Positions 1 to 15,100 of a DNA stretch of 64,000 nucleotides are shown here, piece after piece. The DNA comes from Struthio camelus (lineage: Eukaryota > Chordata > Aves > Struthioniformes > Struthionidae), in the NCBI RefSeq assembly GCF_040807025.1, contig NC_090944.1, positions 111,786,238 to 111,850,237 of the forward strand. The letters are read 5' to 3'. Below the pieces are notes generated by a model, which ran no database searches, was not told the origin of the DNA, and worked only from the letters and a program-made list of their open reading frames with translations. How positions within the stretch are numbered: position 1 is the stretch's first letter; every line of letters starts with the position of its first letter. A program made the position numbers and the translations under genes.

Positions 1-122
1 CTCCTGATATTTGTCAATTTTCTAAGACCTACTATTTTGCTAACGCATTTCAGAGTTTCAGCATAAGCTATAATGCAAGATGCAGATTTTTTCTGAATAT
101 TTGAAGATCAACAAATATTTAC
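1..122 (-). other. MTA3 intron 6, first 122 nt
   Basis: AT-rich sequence following the exon 6 donor. Nothing else is recognisable before the edge. Confidence 0.9.
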
Positions 123-3100
123 CTTCTGCAAGCATGTCTGGCACATCTGCTTGGTATCTAGGCCCCACTCTGATTTCTCCCTTGTCTGCTAAAAGCGTTT
201 TCAGTGACGGATCATATACCAATGAATAGAAAAAAGTATCCTAAAAAAGACGACAAATTTGCAACAGCATGATGAATTTTTAAATTACTTTTGTAAATCT
301 ACATCATCTTCCATTTGAAAAATTACTAAAGCAATCCCCCTTCACACACTTCTCATGTCTTTTTTCTTGAGGGTACAGGTCAGGTAGAAGAATAAAAATT
401 GTGAAACATTAGTCCTTATTTTAAGTAACGTAGATGTTTTATGAGTACTTCTAAAAAGCTAACAGAAGCTTCCTGCATTGCTCAGAAGCTATTTCAGAAC
501 AGCATAATGAAGAAGAGATCCATACACAACACGTATCAATGAATCCAAAAAGCAGTAATGGCGACTACTTTCTGAATTTAACGTTTCCTTTCCTAAATAT
601 CCCTACCATGCTTTTATAAATTAGTCTCAAACAGCATAAAAAACTGTCAGTGTCTGAGAAAGGCTTGCACAACAGCATCAATATACCTGGCAATGTCAGC
701 AGAAGTGGAAGTTAAGTGCTTTAAGAGACATTTCATAGATTGCCTGTGGTTTTAGTGTATAAATGTCAAAATAAAGACATGCTAACTTCAGCTAAAACAC
801 GCTATCTGCCTGAAGTCACGTTTTTCCTGGGAGTTTCTTAATATATTTATTTTTAAAGGTGTTTCACAATGCAAAAGTAGTTTAAGGACCTATGTATCAG
901 CTTTCTGGGGCCCTTTTATTTGGTTCTTCCCTCTAGTGAGGCTAAACTCCCTTTCTTTCCACAGGAAATAAATGATACAGACTTTCCACACAATTCAGAG
1001 CCCCTAAAATTAAACTCCTGTGCTCAGTTGCCCTCTAGAGGAGTGTTGCACTCTCTCTTTCTGTCCACTGACTAGGGAAGGTTCTTCTTTCCAGAATACC
1101 GCTCAGTAAAAAATAGGCTTTGTGAATTCCCCCTAAAGTATCTATGAGGTGAAAACAGTTCACATATTTTTCTTTTGTATTAAGATACCATATGAATTAT
1201 TTCGTAGAATTAGTTATTTTCTACATATAGTAACATGCCCAATAGAACTATAACACAAGACAGGGTCATTTAATCCAGTTGTGATTCCGTAACATTTAAA
1301 ATCAGTGTTTTCAGCAACTTCTAACATAATATTTGAAAAAAAAAAAGCAAATCAATGCATTATTCTCTCATTTATAAAAACACTGCTGTAACAATCATAA
1401 ATCCATCCCAACATTTAAACAAAAAATTGCACATATTACCTCTTTCTCCAGATACGACAACACAGATTCCGTCTCGTTCAGAAGTGCAACACTGCATTTT
1501 CCCCTATGCAGACATAAGAAAGAACTGTTACCTTTGTAAAACCGAACTTTTTCTGAAGTCAAAAAAAGCTATTTACCACAACATAATCCAGATTACTTTA
1601 AACTTTTGTATTGAAAACACAGTAAAATGCATTTCACCATGTTTTAAGACAAAAATTGACAACAAAGCAACAAAATGAATAGCTATACTGACCTAGGCAC
1701 TCAAAAAATACATATACATTCTACAGCACTGGAAAACAAAGTTTGAGAGATAAAACAGAAGCAGTAAAAGAGCAAGAGGTATCATGGCAAGTGACATGTA
1801 TTTGTATTTCACTGTATCAATAAAATTAATAAAAAAAAGAGGATTTAAATGACAGGCAGGATATTACATCACGTGCAAAAGCAGAAAGGTAAATAAACAT
1901 CTGAGGAAAGCCTGAATACAACATTCAGCGTCGATTCTATTTTCTGTGGAACTCTGAAGTCATGATTTTCAATGGAGTTGGTTAAACCCAACACAGGATA
2001 TATCTTCCTGAACTTTATGACAAGTTATCAAATTCTAAGCACCCTGTTGCTGTCATGAATCTAATTATGATCCGATTACTCAATATTGAGGTGACCTTAG
2101 TTTGAGGGTTTTGTTTTACTTTTGGTATGTGAAGCGTTTTAGAGCACAAAAGACAGGTTACATAATTGACAGGCAGGCAATTAACACTGACAAGCTACAA
2201 AAATTTCAATACTTACACTACAGTCCATAAACAAATTTCATTGATGCACAGATAACAGGGCACAAAAACCACTGAATTATTTTCCTTATGACTACAACTG
2301 CAGGCACTGCACAAGTCACTGTGGTTTGACGATACTACAGAAGACTAGTTAAATCACTTACCACGTTTTAAAAATAGCTGATTTTTAAATACAAATACTC
2401 CAGCTTTTAAAACACTCCTGATTTTTCAAACACAAGATTGCATATAAATTAACAAATGAAAGCTTTTATCAGATCAGCTGTATCAGCTCATCTGTTTAAG
2501 CACCAATAGCACTGACACTCCTAACACAGATGCATTTAGTTAGATATATGCAATAAGCTTACATTATGATTATTGAGACTGTTACAAGAACTAACGATAA
2601 GCCACTTCTCCAGTATTTACATATACAATCTTTCCAAGGTCAAACGCATGGGTAAATGAAACATTACCTCCTAGATTAAAAAACAGAAACAAACCTAAAA
2701 CCTCAAACAGAACTTTTTGTTCATCTGACGTAACAGAATTACTAGCAAGGAAATGGTATCACTTTTTCACTTCTTCCCTGTTTTCTGCTTTTTATAAAAA
2801 TCCATTTTAGACCATATTTTAAAGTAGCAGATTCAAAAAATATGTATCAATGGCATTACCTGCCCAGGGAAAGTGACATTTCTCAAAAAAGGAGCCAAAA
2901 ATGGCATCCTGAGGCTTCAAAGGAAGCTCTTGAGACTCAAAAGGCAAGAGTTATTGCAGGGTTCTGGAACCGGTGGGAACATTAGGGGGGAAAATTCACA
3001 GCACAAGTTCTACTAAGAGGTCATTCAAACATAGCTTCTCTTAAGGCAGTACAAAACATTACCTCAAATCAGATACTGAGTAATTTGAATCATCCTCACC

Positions 3101-6100
3101 ACTGTCCCACCAAAAAACGTAACTTTCCTTTGCTCCATTCTCTGCTCCTGATTCTCTACGTCTTCCCCGCCTCTTCTCATTTCCCAAATTTACTGCTATT
3201 TTAATAGAATCAAAGGAATTTCAGAAAATCTAAAGATCCTGTTCAAGAAAGCATCCAAAAGTTTGGAATTGTATGTGAACTCTTAAGAGTCAATGTTTTT
3301 ACCCTTTCATAAAATTTCTACTTTTGTACCTCAACATCCCACAAAAAAATTGCAAGAGAACTTTAACATTATCCATATGGAACGTCTTTTGGACTGTCAA
3401 CCTAGGGGAGAAGGAGACTTGAGTGTGTCACTGCTGACTTACTAATACAGCTAATATACATCCTATAGAACTAATACATTCCAAACACTACAATTCTATA
3501 ACTAATATATATATGCACAAATGCATACATGATCTCCTTTTTGCCACTCTAGCTCATGCTGAAACTAATAGCACTACGAATATAAGCAACAAAGATCTAA
3601 GGTCATGCTCTGTTGAAATACAATTTTCATCCTTAGTGCATTCTCTTGTGCACTTATGCCTCTCTTCTACATTCAGCCTGTTTCTGACATTGTATTACCT
3701 GCTCTGAATCCACATCTTCTTATAATCTGTCAATTAACTAAAGGAGCATCCCACTTCATTGTAACTTTTGAACCATAGCTGGAAAGCTCTATGAAATAAA
3801 ACTACACAGCAGTGAATTTCAGTATTTGCTTTTCTTATTCATTAAATTACTTCTGAAATGCATGTTCTGACACCTACCCCCAGTACTTCAGAAGAAGGCA
3901 GCTAACTTGATAGAGAGCACCCAGCATTAGTGTTCCCATAAGACAGTAAAAACCTTAGTGGTAAGTCTGACAAAACGCATGCGAAAAGAAACAAAAACAA
4001 TCACGGAGAAAACTAAGTTAACAAAACTTTCCAACATATTTTACACTAATAACATGCTAACATTTAGCAATGAATGATAGTACAGTACAGTAAAACTCAG
4101 TTACAGTCACAGACGCAGCATCCATTGCTGGCTAATATGAGAATAAATAAAGTTTAAGTCCAGACAATGGTATGGATTCCTTTTAAATCCAAAAACAACA
4201 TTAAAAAAGTTAAACAGAGATACAGAAAGAAAGATGGCATTATTAATTTATCTTAGAGAATCCAAATGGCAAATAATGTTGCAAGAGAAACAGCTATTAA
4301 TAATGAGAAACAAATCAAATCGAGACATTCAGTAATCAACTTCACAATAAATATTTCAGCTTTGTTAAAAAGTAACAGGCCAAATGCGATCGCTGACAGA
4401 GCAAATCTACTTCCATTGGTTTATACCACTGCCCTACAACAAGTGCTAAGTACACAGGAAACTGCTCACCCACTACCAACAAAAATGGAAGACTGTCTAG
4501 GACAGACTTCTGGGATGGCTGTGCAAAGTCTTGGGGTGCTCAGCCTTGAGCTCCAAACCCAGATTAGCTGGCCCTCAGGTACATCTTCCTGAAGGGGGTA
4601 CAAGGCAGAAACTGTTGCAGGGAGCAAGCCGATGCCAAAGAACAAGATAGCAGTTAAGGACTGAACATAAATTAAAACACGAATTCAAGGAAGGACTTCT
4701 AAAAACAGTCAGCTGAGAAGTTTGTACAGAGTTGCAGAACACCCAGTGTTTATGTGTAAAACAAACTACCACACCTGAAAGACAATGCCCAACCAAGTAA
4801 AGACATGTTTCTGTTACAGATGAGGCTGAAGTTTTTAATGTTCATTTTTGGCCACTGTATAATTTTTGTTGGTGCCGGGTTTTTTTAGGGTGTGGATTTT
4901 CTTTTAATTAAGATATTCATTGTATGAGCATTGGAAAGGAACTTCCCTGAGTTATTGATCCCACCTAATCCCCGCTAGTATTACTGAAGCAGGCTGGTTG
5001 TCCCCACTGCAAGTCCTGCTAGTACGGCAAGGCTATTTGCCTTTATACTACTAGGTTAAGTAAGCCTAGCTTTTCAAGTCACTATCTCATAGAATAGCCT
5101 CCTTGTTCCTTTATATTACCTTACAAGTCCAATTTTCATCAGTCAGTCTCTAGTTAGAAAAGAGATGACCAAAACTAAAAATAACATGAGCTTTTAAACA
5201 TTGCACAGCAAACTCAAAGAACTTTTCTTCTGCATGGAAATACTTCTCCTAATTAACCATGGAATTCCATCCACTTCTGTCATGGCCATACTATAACATT
5301 AACTGCAACGTTTTCATGAAAGCTTCCTGTTATTCAGAAGTAGTATAGATCCGTCCATTTACAACACATAAAGGTAACGCAATGGGAATTTGACCCCACA
5401 ATCCCTCTTTTCCCTTTCCTTTTTCTGATTCCCTTCTCTCAGCATTTCTTTAGCCTCAAATTCTTCTGCCTCTGACTTCTCTGCGAATAATTTGTCGATT
5501 TATTTTCAAAATATGGTATTCTACAGGAACACAGGATAGCTAGATGTGGATGAAAAGTATTAAATGTGCTGGGTCATCTCAGTAGCAACTGTCATTTGAA
5601 TGCTATCACTTTCAACTCAATTATCATTTTATTAACATCATATATTACTCCTTTAGTACACGACCTTGCACTTCATACACCTAAATCTGTTTCTAGCAAC
5701 TTATTCAGTAGTTAACAAGAGGTTCCAGTGGCATATGACAATAAGACCTACAACACCCTTCATTCTGCTATTTATAACAGACCAGCATATAAGCAAGCCT
5801 TTAGCAAATATAAACTGTTTACAACGACCTCCTTGATTTTAAAGATCATCTCACCCAAAGAAGTTCTTGTGTAAAGCCTTCATTTCAGTGAATGTTGACT
5901 GTTAAGCTTAACAATATGCATTAGATGCCAATTGTTAACTACTGATCATTAAGCAAACATATGCAGCTAATGTCTTATTCATTATCACTGCACATCATGG
6001 GAAATGGGGTTAAACCACTCATTAAGTCTGAAGTATATAACCTCCTGAATCTCTCTTAATTTCAGTATTTGTCAGGAGAACCACAACACCAAAGATAAAC

Positions 6101-9100
6101 GGTGGGAAGATGAGATGAAAAATCCGAGTGCAATGCATTTTAGCAGATGAGACCATTTCACCAGCAGAGATCTAGGAAGGCTTCCCTATACCTAAACCTC
6201 ATCTCTTTGGATTTTTTTTCCCCTCTTGGTAATTTCCAGAACATTGACTTGTAAAGATTTATTATACACAATACAAAACACTGACATCTGTTATCAACTT
6301 CATTTTTACCGATTTTTAATGTAAAAGGCTACGTAAGAGTCCCTAGTTTACTTTTCCAGTTTACTTCTGTATTTTGTATATCTGTAGTATATACTCTCTA
6401 TTACAGCTTTCCCTTATTTAACCCCAATTATTGCAAGCACAGTCCTTCAGCCGCATTGTGCTATATTCTCTTGAAGAACGTTCATGGGAAGACCAAAAAA
6501 AGTCCAATCAATTCATTACTAAAACACTACAAATGAATTTTAGCAAAAACTGCTAGGGTAACATATTAACTGACCTTATATCTTACTGCTGGTAATTTAC
6601 AAAATTTCATTTTACTTCTTTAATTGAGAAGATTAATCACAACATATGCCTACTAAATCAGTGAATTGCCATTTGATGCTGTATTTCTTTATATAGCATT
6701 TTAACCATCTAATGGCTGGAATCATGAGCATAGATAATATTACATATGATATTACACATTCACAGACTATTGTCTTAAAATAAAAAAGGTCAGATGTGCA
6801 GAGGTAGGCTCCATGCTAAATGAAAAAAAGCATCTGTAAACAGCTAAACTACATAGTGCCAAAACTAAATATTACACATATTACAGTTACCAGCTTCTGT
6901 GAACTAGAAGCTGGACAAAACATATTTCTTACAAATGATTTTGAATATTTATCAAATGCATAAAACCACTGCATTTATGTATCTCTCATCTCTCTTTTCT
7001 CCCTCAAAGGTGAATCCTTTCAGCCTATCATAAATGGCCTATTGAGTTGAACTGAAGCATCTATCTCAGTATTTTGCCTCTGACAGTTCTCAACAGTGGA
7101 TGCCTAGGAAGCATCTAAGTACACACAAATTCACATTTGCTGCATTTATGAGACTGCAAGATCAGTTACACACCAAAATAAAACAATCAGTGTATTTGCA
7201 GAGATTGTAAGATTTTTTTTAAATTCAAATACTACTAAAATGTGTTAAGTATAATGCAATAGCTTCCTTCATATAATTGTAAAAGGCTCAGCCTGAAGCA
7301 CACCACAAAAACTAACCAAACGGAGATCAGAATTAGCCATAATTACCCAGCTGTAGTGAACTGCTAACAAAAAAAAAATGAAGAGTTGTCTAGGACTTAT
7401 TCAGATATGAGACCTTCTTCCTCTTAACCTACTATGATTCTTTGATTTAGCTGTATTTCTCTGCCAAACAGCATCCTTGACTTAACTGCTATCAACCAAC
7501 TAGGAGAATTATTAGTAAATAGCATTAGAAGGGCTCATTGATATTAAGATTACATTCTTGGACATAACAGGTTATGATCTTTTTCTCAAATTGAAAAATA
7601 TTCATAAAAATTTTTACTTCCTAGAGAACTTAAGACAAATTTGATCTTGTATGCACATTGGGGAGACCTTTCAGATACCTCAGAAATGGGCAGATAAATA
7701 CATCAAACAAAAAATAAGTTAGCTTTTGTGTCTTCACTTGCAATTTAATTTTTGATTAAATGAAATTGTCTCTTGAGAATACTTTCTGCTTTTAGAAGCA
7801 GTTATTATTCGAACTTACCACATATAAAAAGGTCTCCCATTCAGCTGACAACACTACCAACAAAATTTTGTCACAGTATTAAATTAGTTAACAGTAAAAA
7901 ATAATTTAGCAGTCTTGTGATAAAGGAGAGAGCAAAGTTTACCTACATATACATTCACAGTATTACCAGCCCCTCCGATCTAAAAACTTCCAGGATTCAG
8001 TCTCTTCCCCTGTCGTAGGAATCTCAGCTACTACTCATGTTTTATTTCTTCCTTTAAACTATGAACCATGTGAAAGCTGTTTTCACATGTTTCATCTTCC
8101 TTCCCTCCCATTCATCAGAAGTTTCATGTTTTCTATCATATCTCCCAAGTAACTCCATCAGTAGGTTGACAACTTCCAATCACTTATACACATCAGCTAA
8201 GGGACACCTAATGACCACAGTTTCCCCAATTCCAACAAAGCCATTCTAACTACAATATAGAAATGGGCCACATACACTTTCCACAAAAATGCTCTAATAA
8301 AACACTCTATTTTGAAAGCATGCTTTAATGATTTCCTAGAAAAGGATTTCTGTAACAGTCCTAGTAGAAGGCCAGGCCACAAAGGGCCAAGAACAAAGTG
8401 CTGACCATCTGCAACTGAAAGAGCAAATGAACGCAGACACACACAAATGAGGATTATAAGGAAACTGTGAGACATATCAGTCATTGTGGTAGGTAGCAAT
8501 CTCAGCGCAGTGAACACAAAGATTTGTTTTCTGTTCGGGGGTGGGGGGTCATTTTTCTGCCTTTCCCCCCCCCCCCCCCCCCCCACTGTGGAACAAAGAA
8601 AAGGAGACCACAAAGGAAGAACTGCAAGATGAATGGAAATTTTATGAGATTCATCTAGATAAGACTATATCTTGGACAATTCAACAAGGAGCTGATGAAA
8701 GTTAACAGTGTTAACTGAATTAACAATAGCCATTAATAGAAAATTAACAGTAATAAGAGGTCAGTTGGTAGTTGAGCCTGATTTCAAGGAAGGTAAGTGG
8801 AGAAAGGGCCTAACAGGCCTTGAAGACTGAAGACAAAGAAGCTATGTCTGAGTGAGGTGCAATGGAGGAATGGAAAACATGAGGGAACATAATTCAAACA
8901 AGATCATGATAATGATCAGCATTCAGAACAGATATATGAAAAAACTTCCTTTATTAATCTATTTCAATGAAGATACACAATGAACATAACCACAACAAGA
9001 ATTTAAGTTATATGAAGAAAGGCCGTATCAAAGATACTACACAAAATAACGTTATGATAAGATTTAGATGTAGCCTGGTTAAAGGACCTAGAGCAAAACA

Positions 9101-12100
9101 TGAAATTCTCCAGAATATACATTTAATGCATATCAGCAGAAAAGATAGCCTCGCCTATGCTGTCCTGCTAATTGTCTCTTTTTTTTTGCCCCTTAATCAA
9201 TAATGCAAATAGTTTAGTCAAACACTTCCCAAAATTTAAAAAACAAAACAAACACACACACACACACACCCCTCCCCAATGAAAACACTGATCTTTTCAA
9301 ATTACAAAAAACAAACTGTGAACCACAGTAACTATTTTGGTCTTTTAAAGTTCTTGCTTGCTTCATCATAACTCCTACTTTTAAAACCAGTGGAAAGCTC
9401 TATTCAGTTCCTGTTTTGTTATCCATGCATGTTATTCCTTCATCTATTTTCACCAGACGAGTGAGACAGCCCACAAGATGCAAATCTTATTTTAATGGGA
9501 ATCTCTTTGGCCAGGAGGTATACAAACAAAAACTACAGAAAAAAATTACAGAAGAAATAAAACGCTTAGCGCCTGCTAACGAGGACAAACCATTAGAGTG
9601 GTAAAAGCAACCTCACAGGTATAGTAACCATGCCACATAATTTTCCTGGTGCAATGTAGACATGTTCTGGAAAAGATTAATGCAACAGAAGAGTTTTTCA
9701 GAACTCACTGTTCCAATTAGACCAGTAAAACCGGATTCCCACCAAGTCAATGAAATTTGCTATGCGCTGGTCATTAAGATACAGGTTGAAGAAAGAAAAA
9801 CATATGCAGGGATGACTCCACAGTCCTCTAAACTCTGTTATTCACAATTATTAACTGCTCTCCCAAATGTAACAGAAAGGTGCTGTGTAATTCTGTGCAG
9901 AAATGTCAACTGTGTCTTGCTGATGTTCATGAGAAAATTTTGGTCTCACACTAGAAATTTTGAACATAGGAGTGAGTCACTAGCTCTATAGGTTAGGAAC
10001 AAAATAACAGGAGACAATATTAGGAAAGATGCTTGTGAGGAAGATTTGGTTGGACTTTTACGTATGCTATTATTTCAATGACAGATGAAGATTAAACTCA
10101 AGACAACAAAATGAAGGAGGGCAGTACGGTTTTGCACAGGAACAGAACTCAGGAGTAACATTTCTCCTACGTGCCCAAGGCAAAAGGAAGAGAAATAGTA
10201 CAGACAGAGAGTAGAAGAGAAGAGAGCTGCCTTACATAATAAAGGCTTTTCTTGAGTTGTATCTTGAATAGGAAAGTGCTTTGAACATTTCCAATCACAC
10301 AACCACTTTGAGCCAAGTCTTCATCCCTTCCAAGCAGACCAAATTGCAACGACAACCACAAAACCACAGTCTAGAAATTCTGGAGTCCCCAGAGCTTCCG
10401 CTAATTATATGAAATTGATTCCCAAGTTCTGGGAAGCCAACACCAACAGTGCTTGTGTACCTTACTTTTATGCACAATTTAAGGGCCATAGTATGATGCT
10501 TACAGATACATATCAGAGGCTTTATAGCAAATTTCAAGTTTTCCAGATCGCAAAAATATTTATAATCTGCAGAGCAAACTATTGCAAAACACTAAAACAC
10601 TAAAAACAAGAAAATCTGACAGGCATAAAAGGGTTGTCATAGTGATTTTTTTTTCTTCAATGTCCAGAAGCAACAGAAGGAAGATCTGCACTATACTGAT
10701 TGATATTTAGTTGGCTGGAGCTTAGCACCAGTAATTTATTGAGCTGCCTCAAACATAATAAAAACTACACTTGATATCTGAATACTATTAGTGCCTGTGT
10801 CTTCATCAAAACAATATCTCTCTCCCAGTATTGTATATGCGATGTACATCTGTGGCCAAAAGACAGATCAATAAACCGGGGATTATCTAATTAACATACT
10901 CTTGATCAAAGAAGATTAAAAACAGAATGCACAGCAAATTGATTTATGTACAGCTGAACGAATCAGTAAATGCCTGGCATCTGAACTTACGCATAAAAAA
11001 ATATGGATAGCCCAAGGCTTTTTATGCTCCATGTGACTTTCAGTCTGAAAATTCAGAATATTAAGTAGAACTGGAGTGCTGATTCCCATATCAGTGTATC
11101 AGATTAATAAAAAAAGTAAGGGGAAGGTCTGTCCTGGAATAATCATGCACAATTCCCACTGAGTTCAAACTAATCTCCTGATAATGTCCACATTCAGAAT
11201 TTGTAGCTTTTCATATGTACTTAAGATTTCAACTTTACATAACTCTCATCACTGTTATCTAGTCCAATTTAATCAGGGGACAAAGCATTCCCCATGTGAA
11301 ATACCCCATTTTTAAAAGATGAAAGAATGTAAAGACGACTTTGCATTCAGTAACGATTTACATAGTTTATACATATGAACTACTACACTGTTGTGAGCAA
11401 AAGAGCCAAAGCATTCAACTTTGCCATAAGATCTTACCTTAATAGTTGTGAAAGTTAAGAGATAAGTATATGAATGTACACAGAGTTTTAAACAAGTACA
11501 CAATGTCAGTTATACAATAATACTGTTCCAGTTTACATTACTAACTGATTCTTAATTTTCTCTAGGTGGGAAGGGTTTGCAAGAAGAGAATACATGGACT
11601 GGAAAGAACAATTTACTGAGCGCCAAGGAGAGAGGGATCAGGATCACAAGAGGAAAATGTTTTCTTGGTCTGGGAACAGCAGGATTAACATGTTTTGATA
11701 TCTCTAATCAAAGTGAACATAACAGTATATATGCTTCCTATAAGCTATTCGTAGGGTACGTAATTGATTTTTTCCTCCAAAGATTAACTCATGCTAAAAA
11801 CTAAAAAAACGATTACCTTTTAGCAAAGCAGCAGCAATACACACATTGAAGACAGACAGAGCAGGTTAGTTACGCATGTTTTTTCAGCATGACATTATAG
11901 GGCTCCCTAGCCCAGACGCAATGCATATCATTCAATGCAACTGAACTTAAAAATTTTGCAGCGTATGAATCGTTTCTAGTTTGCAATTAAGTCAATATGG
12001 GGGAATACATACTGGTTTTCAGGAATTTAAATTATATCCTTGCACTGATAAATACCCTTTTTCTTATACTCTGGTCCTACATACTGGCTATTGACCATAT

Positions 12101-15100
12101 CTGAAAACAGGATTCTGGACTAGGTAGAATTTTCATCCAACTTGAGTAGGAGTTTTCCAAGTTCTGTTGACAAAGAAAAAATTATCTGCCTTATTTCAAG
12201 TCACTTTGCTCTAAAAAAAAAAAAAAAAAAAAAACCTCAGTTCAGAAAGGAAGAATTCATTTCTTAATGATCAAAATCATCAGGTAAGCACACATCTGTG
12301 CAAAGTATATCTATGCCCTATCCAGCAGTCTGCTTCAAAAATACAAGCATGCTTTTTTGTATGCCAACATATATACACAGGCTCCATATTTTTTGATAAA
12401 AATCATGCACTCTTCTCACGATCAGACTATTTGAAAGTCTTTTCATGCCACACATGTACATACATTCTATGAAAACGTTCACCTTCTCCCCAGTCCTACT
12501 AATAAGCTCTTAAGAAAAACAGCTTATGTAATTGCAATCTTTGTAAAAGGCTCATGAAGTCCTTTCTTTGCTGGAAATGAATTAATAAAGCAGGCCAAAA
12601 GCATCTTAGCACAGGTTTATAAAGAAGGGGATGTATGAGAAGGATTCAAAAATTACCAAGAACTGAAGATTTCAGAATCAGAGTTCAGAAATATTTTCTG
12701 AATTAAGGCTGTAAGGACATAAAAATCCTGACTTGGTGCTTATGCCAAGCAACAAATATAATCCCCTAACAAATACAGGGAACACTAAGTTCACCCAATG
12801 GCAGATTAAACAAACTCTCCACGTTCTTTTTAGGTATTGCAGAGTAGGTTTATAACAGTTATTTGCATAATCAGCATAATAACAAACATTATATGCATAA
12901 TACACAGGTATCATACATTAATTCACAGCCACACAGTCCAGAAATCAAGCTCAGCATTCAGCCTCTTAAAACTGTGTCCGAGAAAAGCATGATATGCTCA
13001 GTGAAAACACAATCTCCAGAAGAAGAAAGCCAACATACATACACACACACACACACACACAGAGGTTACTATTTGACCAGAATCCCATGCACCCATAAAA
13101 GACTGGTACAGGTAAGCACAATCAACAACTGACAAAACTACTAAGAGATACGGTAAATAATTCATCACTTGGGAATTTTCCAGCCAAGCATGGATGTCTC
13201 ACTGAAAAGTATACTTTAATTCAAGCACAAATGGTTGGAATCAAGTCAACAGGCATGCCCTGTTTTATTAGGCAAAAGAGCAACCAGATCATTACAATCT
13301 CATACTACTGTGTTTTGGTCTCAGGGAAGGACTTTGAAAAACCTGTATTCAAACTCTTGAACTTACCTGAAGACTGATGAACAGTAAGAAACTTGCTAGA
13401 TTTCATTTTTACTTACTCAAGGTAAGTATTTGTTACCCTGCTATAATTAAGAAAGAAGGTGCTATTTAGCCTGCCAAAAATTTATCTTTTAATCTTAACT
13501 AAAAAAAAAAAATCACAATTGTATCAACCAATTAAATAACCTACATTACATCAGAAAACTATTGGTTTGGGGTCCTTTTGCAGCCCACAAACGGCCACCA
13601 TTCTTTAAAACTTTTCTCTGTTGTCAAGCTATATACAGATAGTGTGTCTTGAGAAAAAATAAGGTTCATTTGAATTCATGAAAATGAAACTGATTTTACT
13701 AGGACAGCTGAGAACGGAAGGCATACCCCAGCCAAGCAAACATAAAAACCAAATCAAAACAAACCCCAAGACTAAAACAGATAGGTATTAGTAAGAATTA
13801 AGTAAAGATAATGAAAAGGTAATATGAACACTGATGGGTAAATTAACAATATTTCTACACAACCTATGTGAAGTATTAAGTTTGAAAAGCAATTATAAAT
13901 AATCTGAGAAATTAATGCTATCCTTTGTAGCAATCTAAATGTACGTGTGTATCACCTATTAACTCTTGGGACCTTAAGAACGAAAAATAAATTTAATGCA
14001 CGATCAAATAATTCAGTGGATTTCCCCAGAATGCTAATTATTTGCAGATTTTTATATAAACACCGTAAACAAATACTGTAACACTGACAAACTATTTCAC
14101 CATAATGATAACTTAAAAGAGTAAGATTTTTCCTGTGCTTTCTCGTGTCTCTCCAAATTACTGAATTTGGTAATGCTCAAATCTCTTTAAAGACGACACC
14201 AATTCAGCTCAGTGCAGCCTTCCCTGGGACTGGCATTGCTTACTAGAACCATCTGCATGAATTCTGGATACTTTCACTGCGTGTCGGTAAAAGTACTTAA
14301 CAAAGAAGGGGTTCAGCATATGAAGTTGGCAGTGCAAGTGTATTACAAGGAGTTCTGGGGATTAAAGTGCCTGGCAAAATTGCATTTGTAATATGCAGGG
14401 ATTAGGAATGAAGTAGGAAATTCATTGGAGGGATGCTACAAACTGTATACATCAAGGGGGCAGGGAAGGCAGAGAGAAGAGTTTCACTTGTAACTTGACA
14501 GATCAAGTATTCCTTTTTCCTGTACCAAGTAGGTGCTAAGGTAATAGCCTATCTTGGAAGCCCAAGCTAGTACATTAGCTGACACTGCACTGCACCACAT
14601 AAAAAATGCTGTCTTGCTCACAGGATATTTAACATGGAGCTGCACTAAACAATTACACCTTCTCAAACATGTTCCACTCCAGGTGCAGTGTGTCTAGAAG
14701 ACAGCATTGCCACACCTAATCACCACTACATTACCTGCTTCTACTTCTTTTCCAAATCTGGCATTTTGGTTTCAAAATTTATGCCACTACTTAAAGTTAC
14801 TAAAATGGCATAATGACACCTAATGTAAACGGGAAGCAAGACTATAGCCTAAGAAATACCAATGCTTATACCAAAATGAATTATATTTCAGGAAAGTTGT
14901 ATATAATTATACCCCCCCAAAAAAGTATGAGAATAAAGGCTGACAATACATTTCAATAATTCAAAAGCAAACAAATTACATCTAAATTATCCCAAACCAA
15001 CGTTACAAATCAGAGTTCAGAATTGAGCTTACACACAAAGAAACCATTTTGATAACAGTAAACATCTTAAAACAATAAAGTAGTGACACCTAACGTGTTT

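Noticed and set aside
8197..8613. 138-codon minus-strand frame near 8.4 kb
   Set aside because: It reads through the C20 homopolymer as poly-Gly and shows no family similarity or splice context.
12213..12234. Poly-A run as the tail of a processed pseudogene
   Set aside because: No reading-frame similarity or flanking duplication was recognised on either side.
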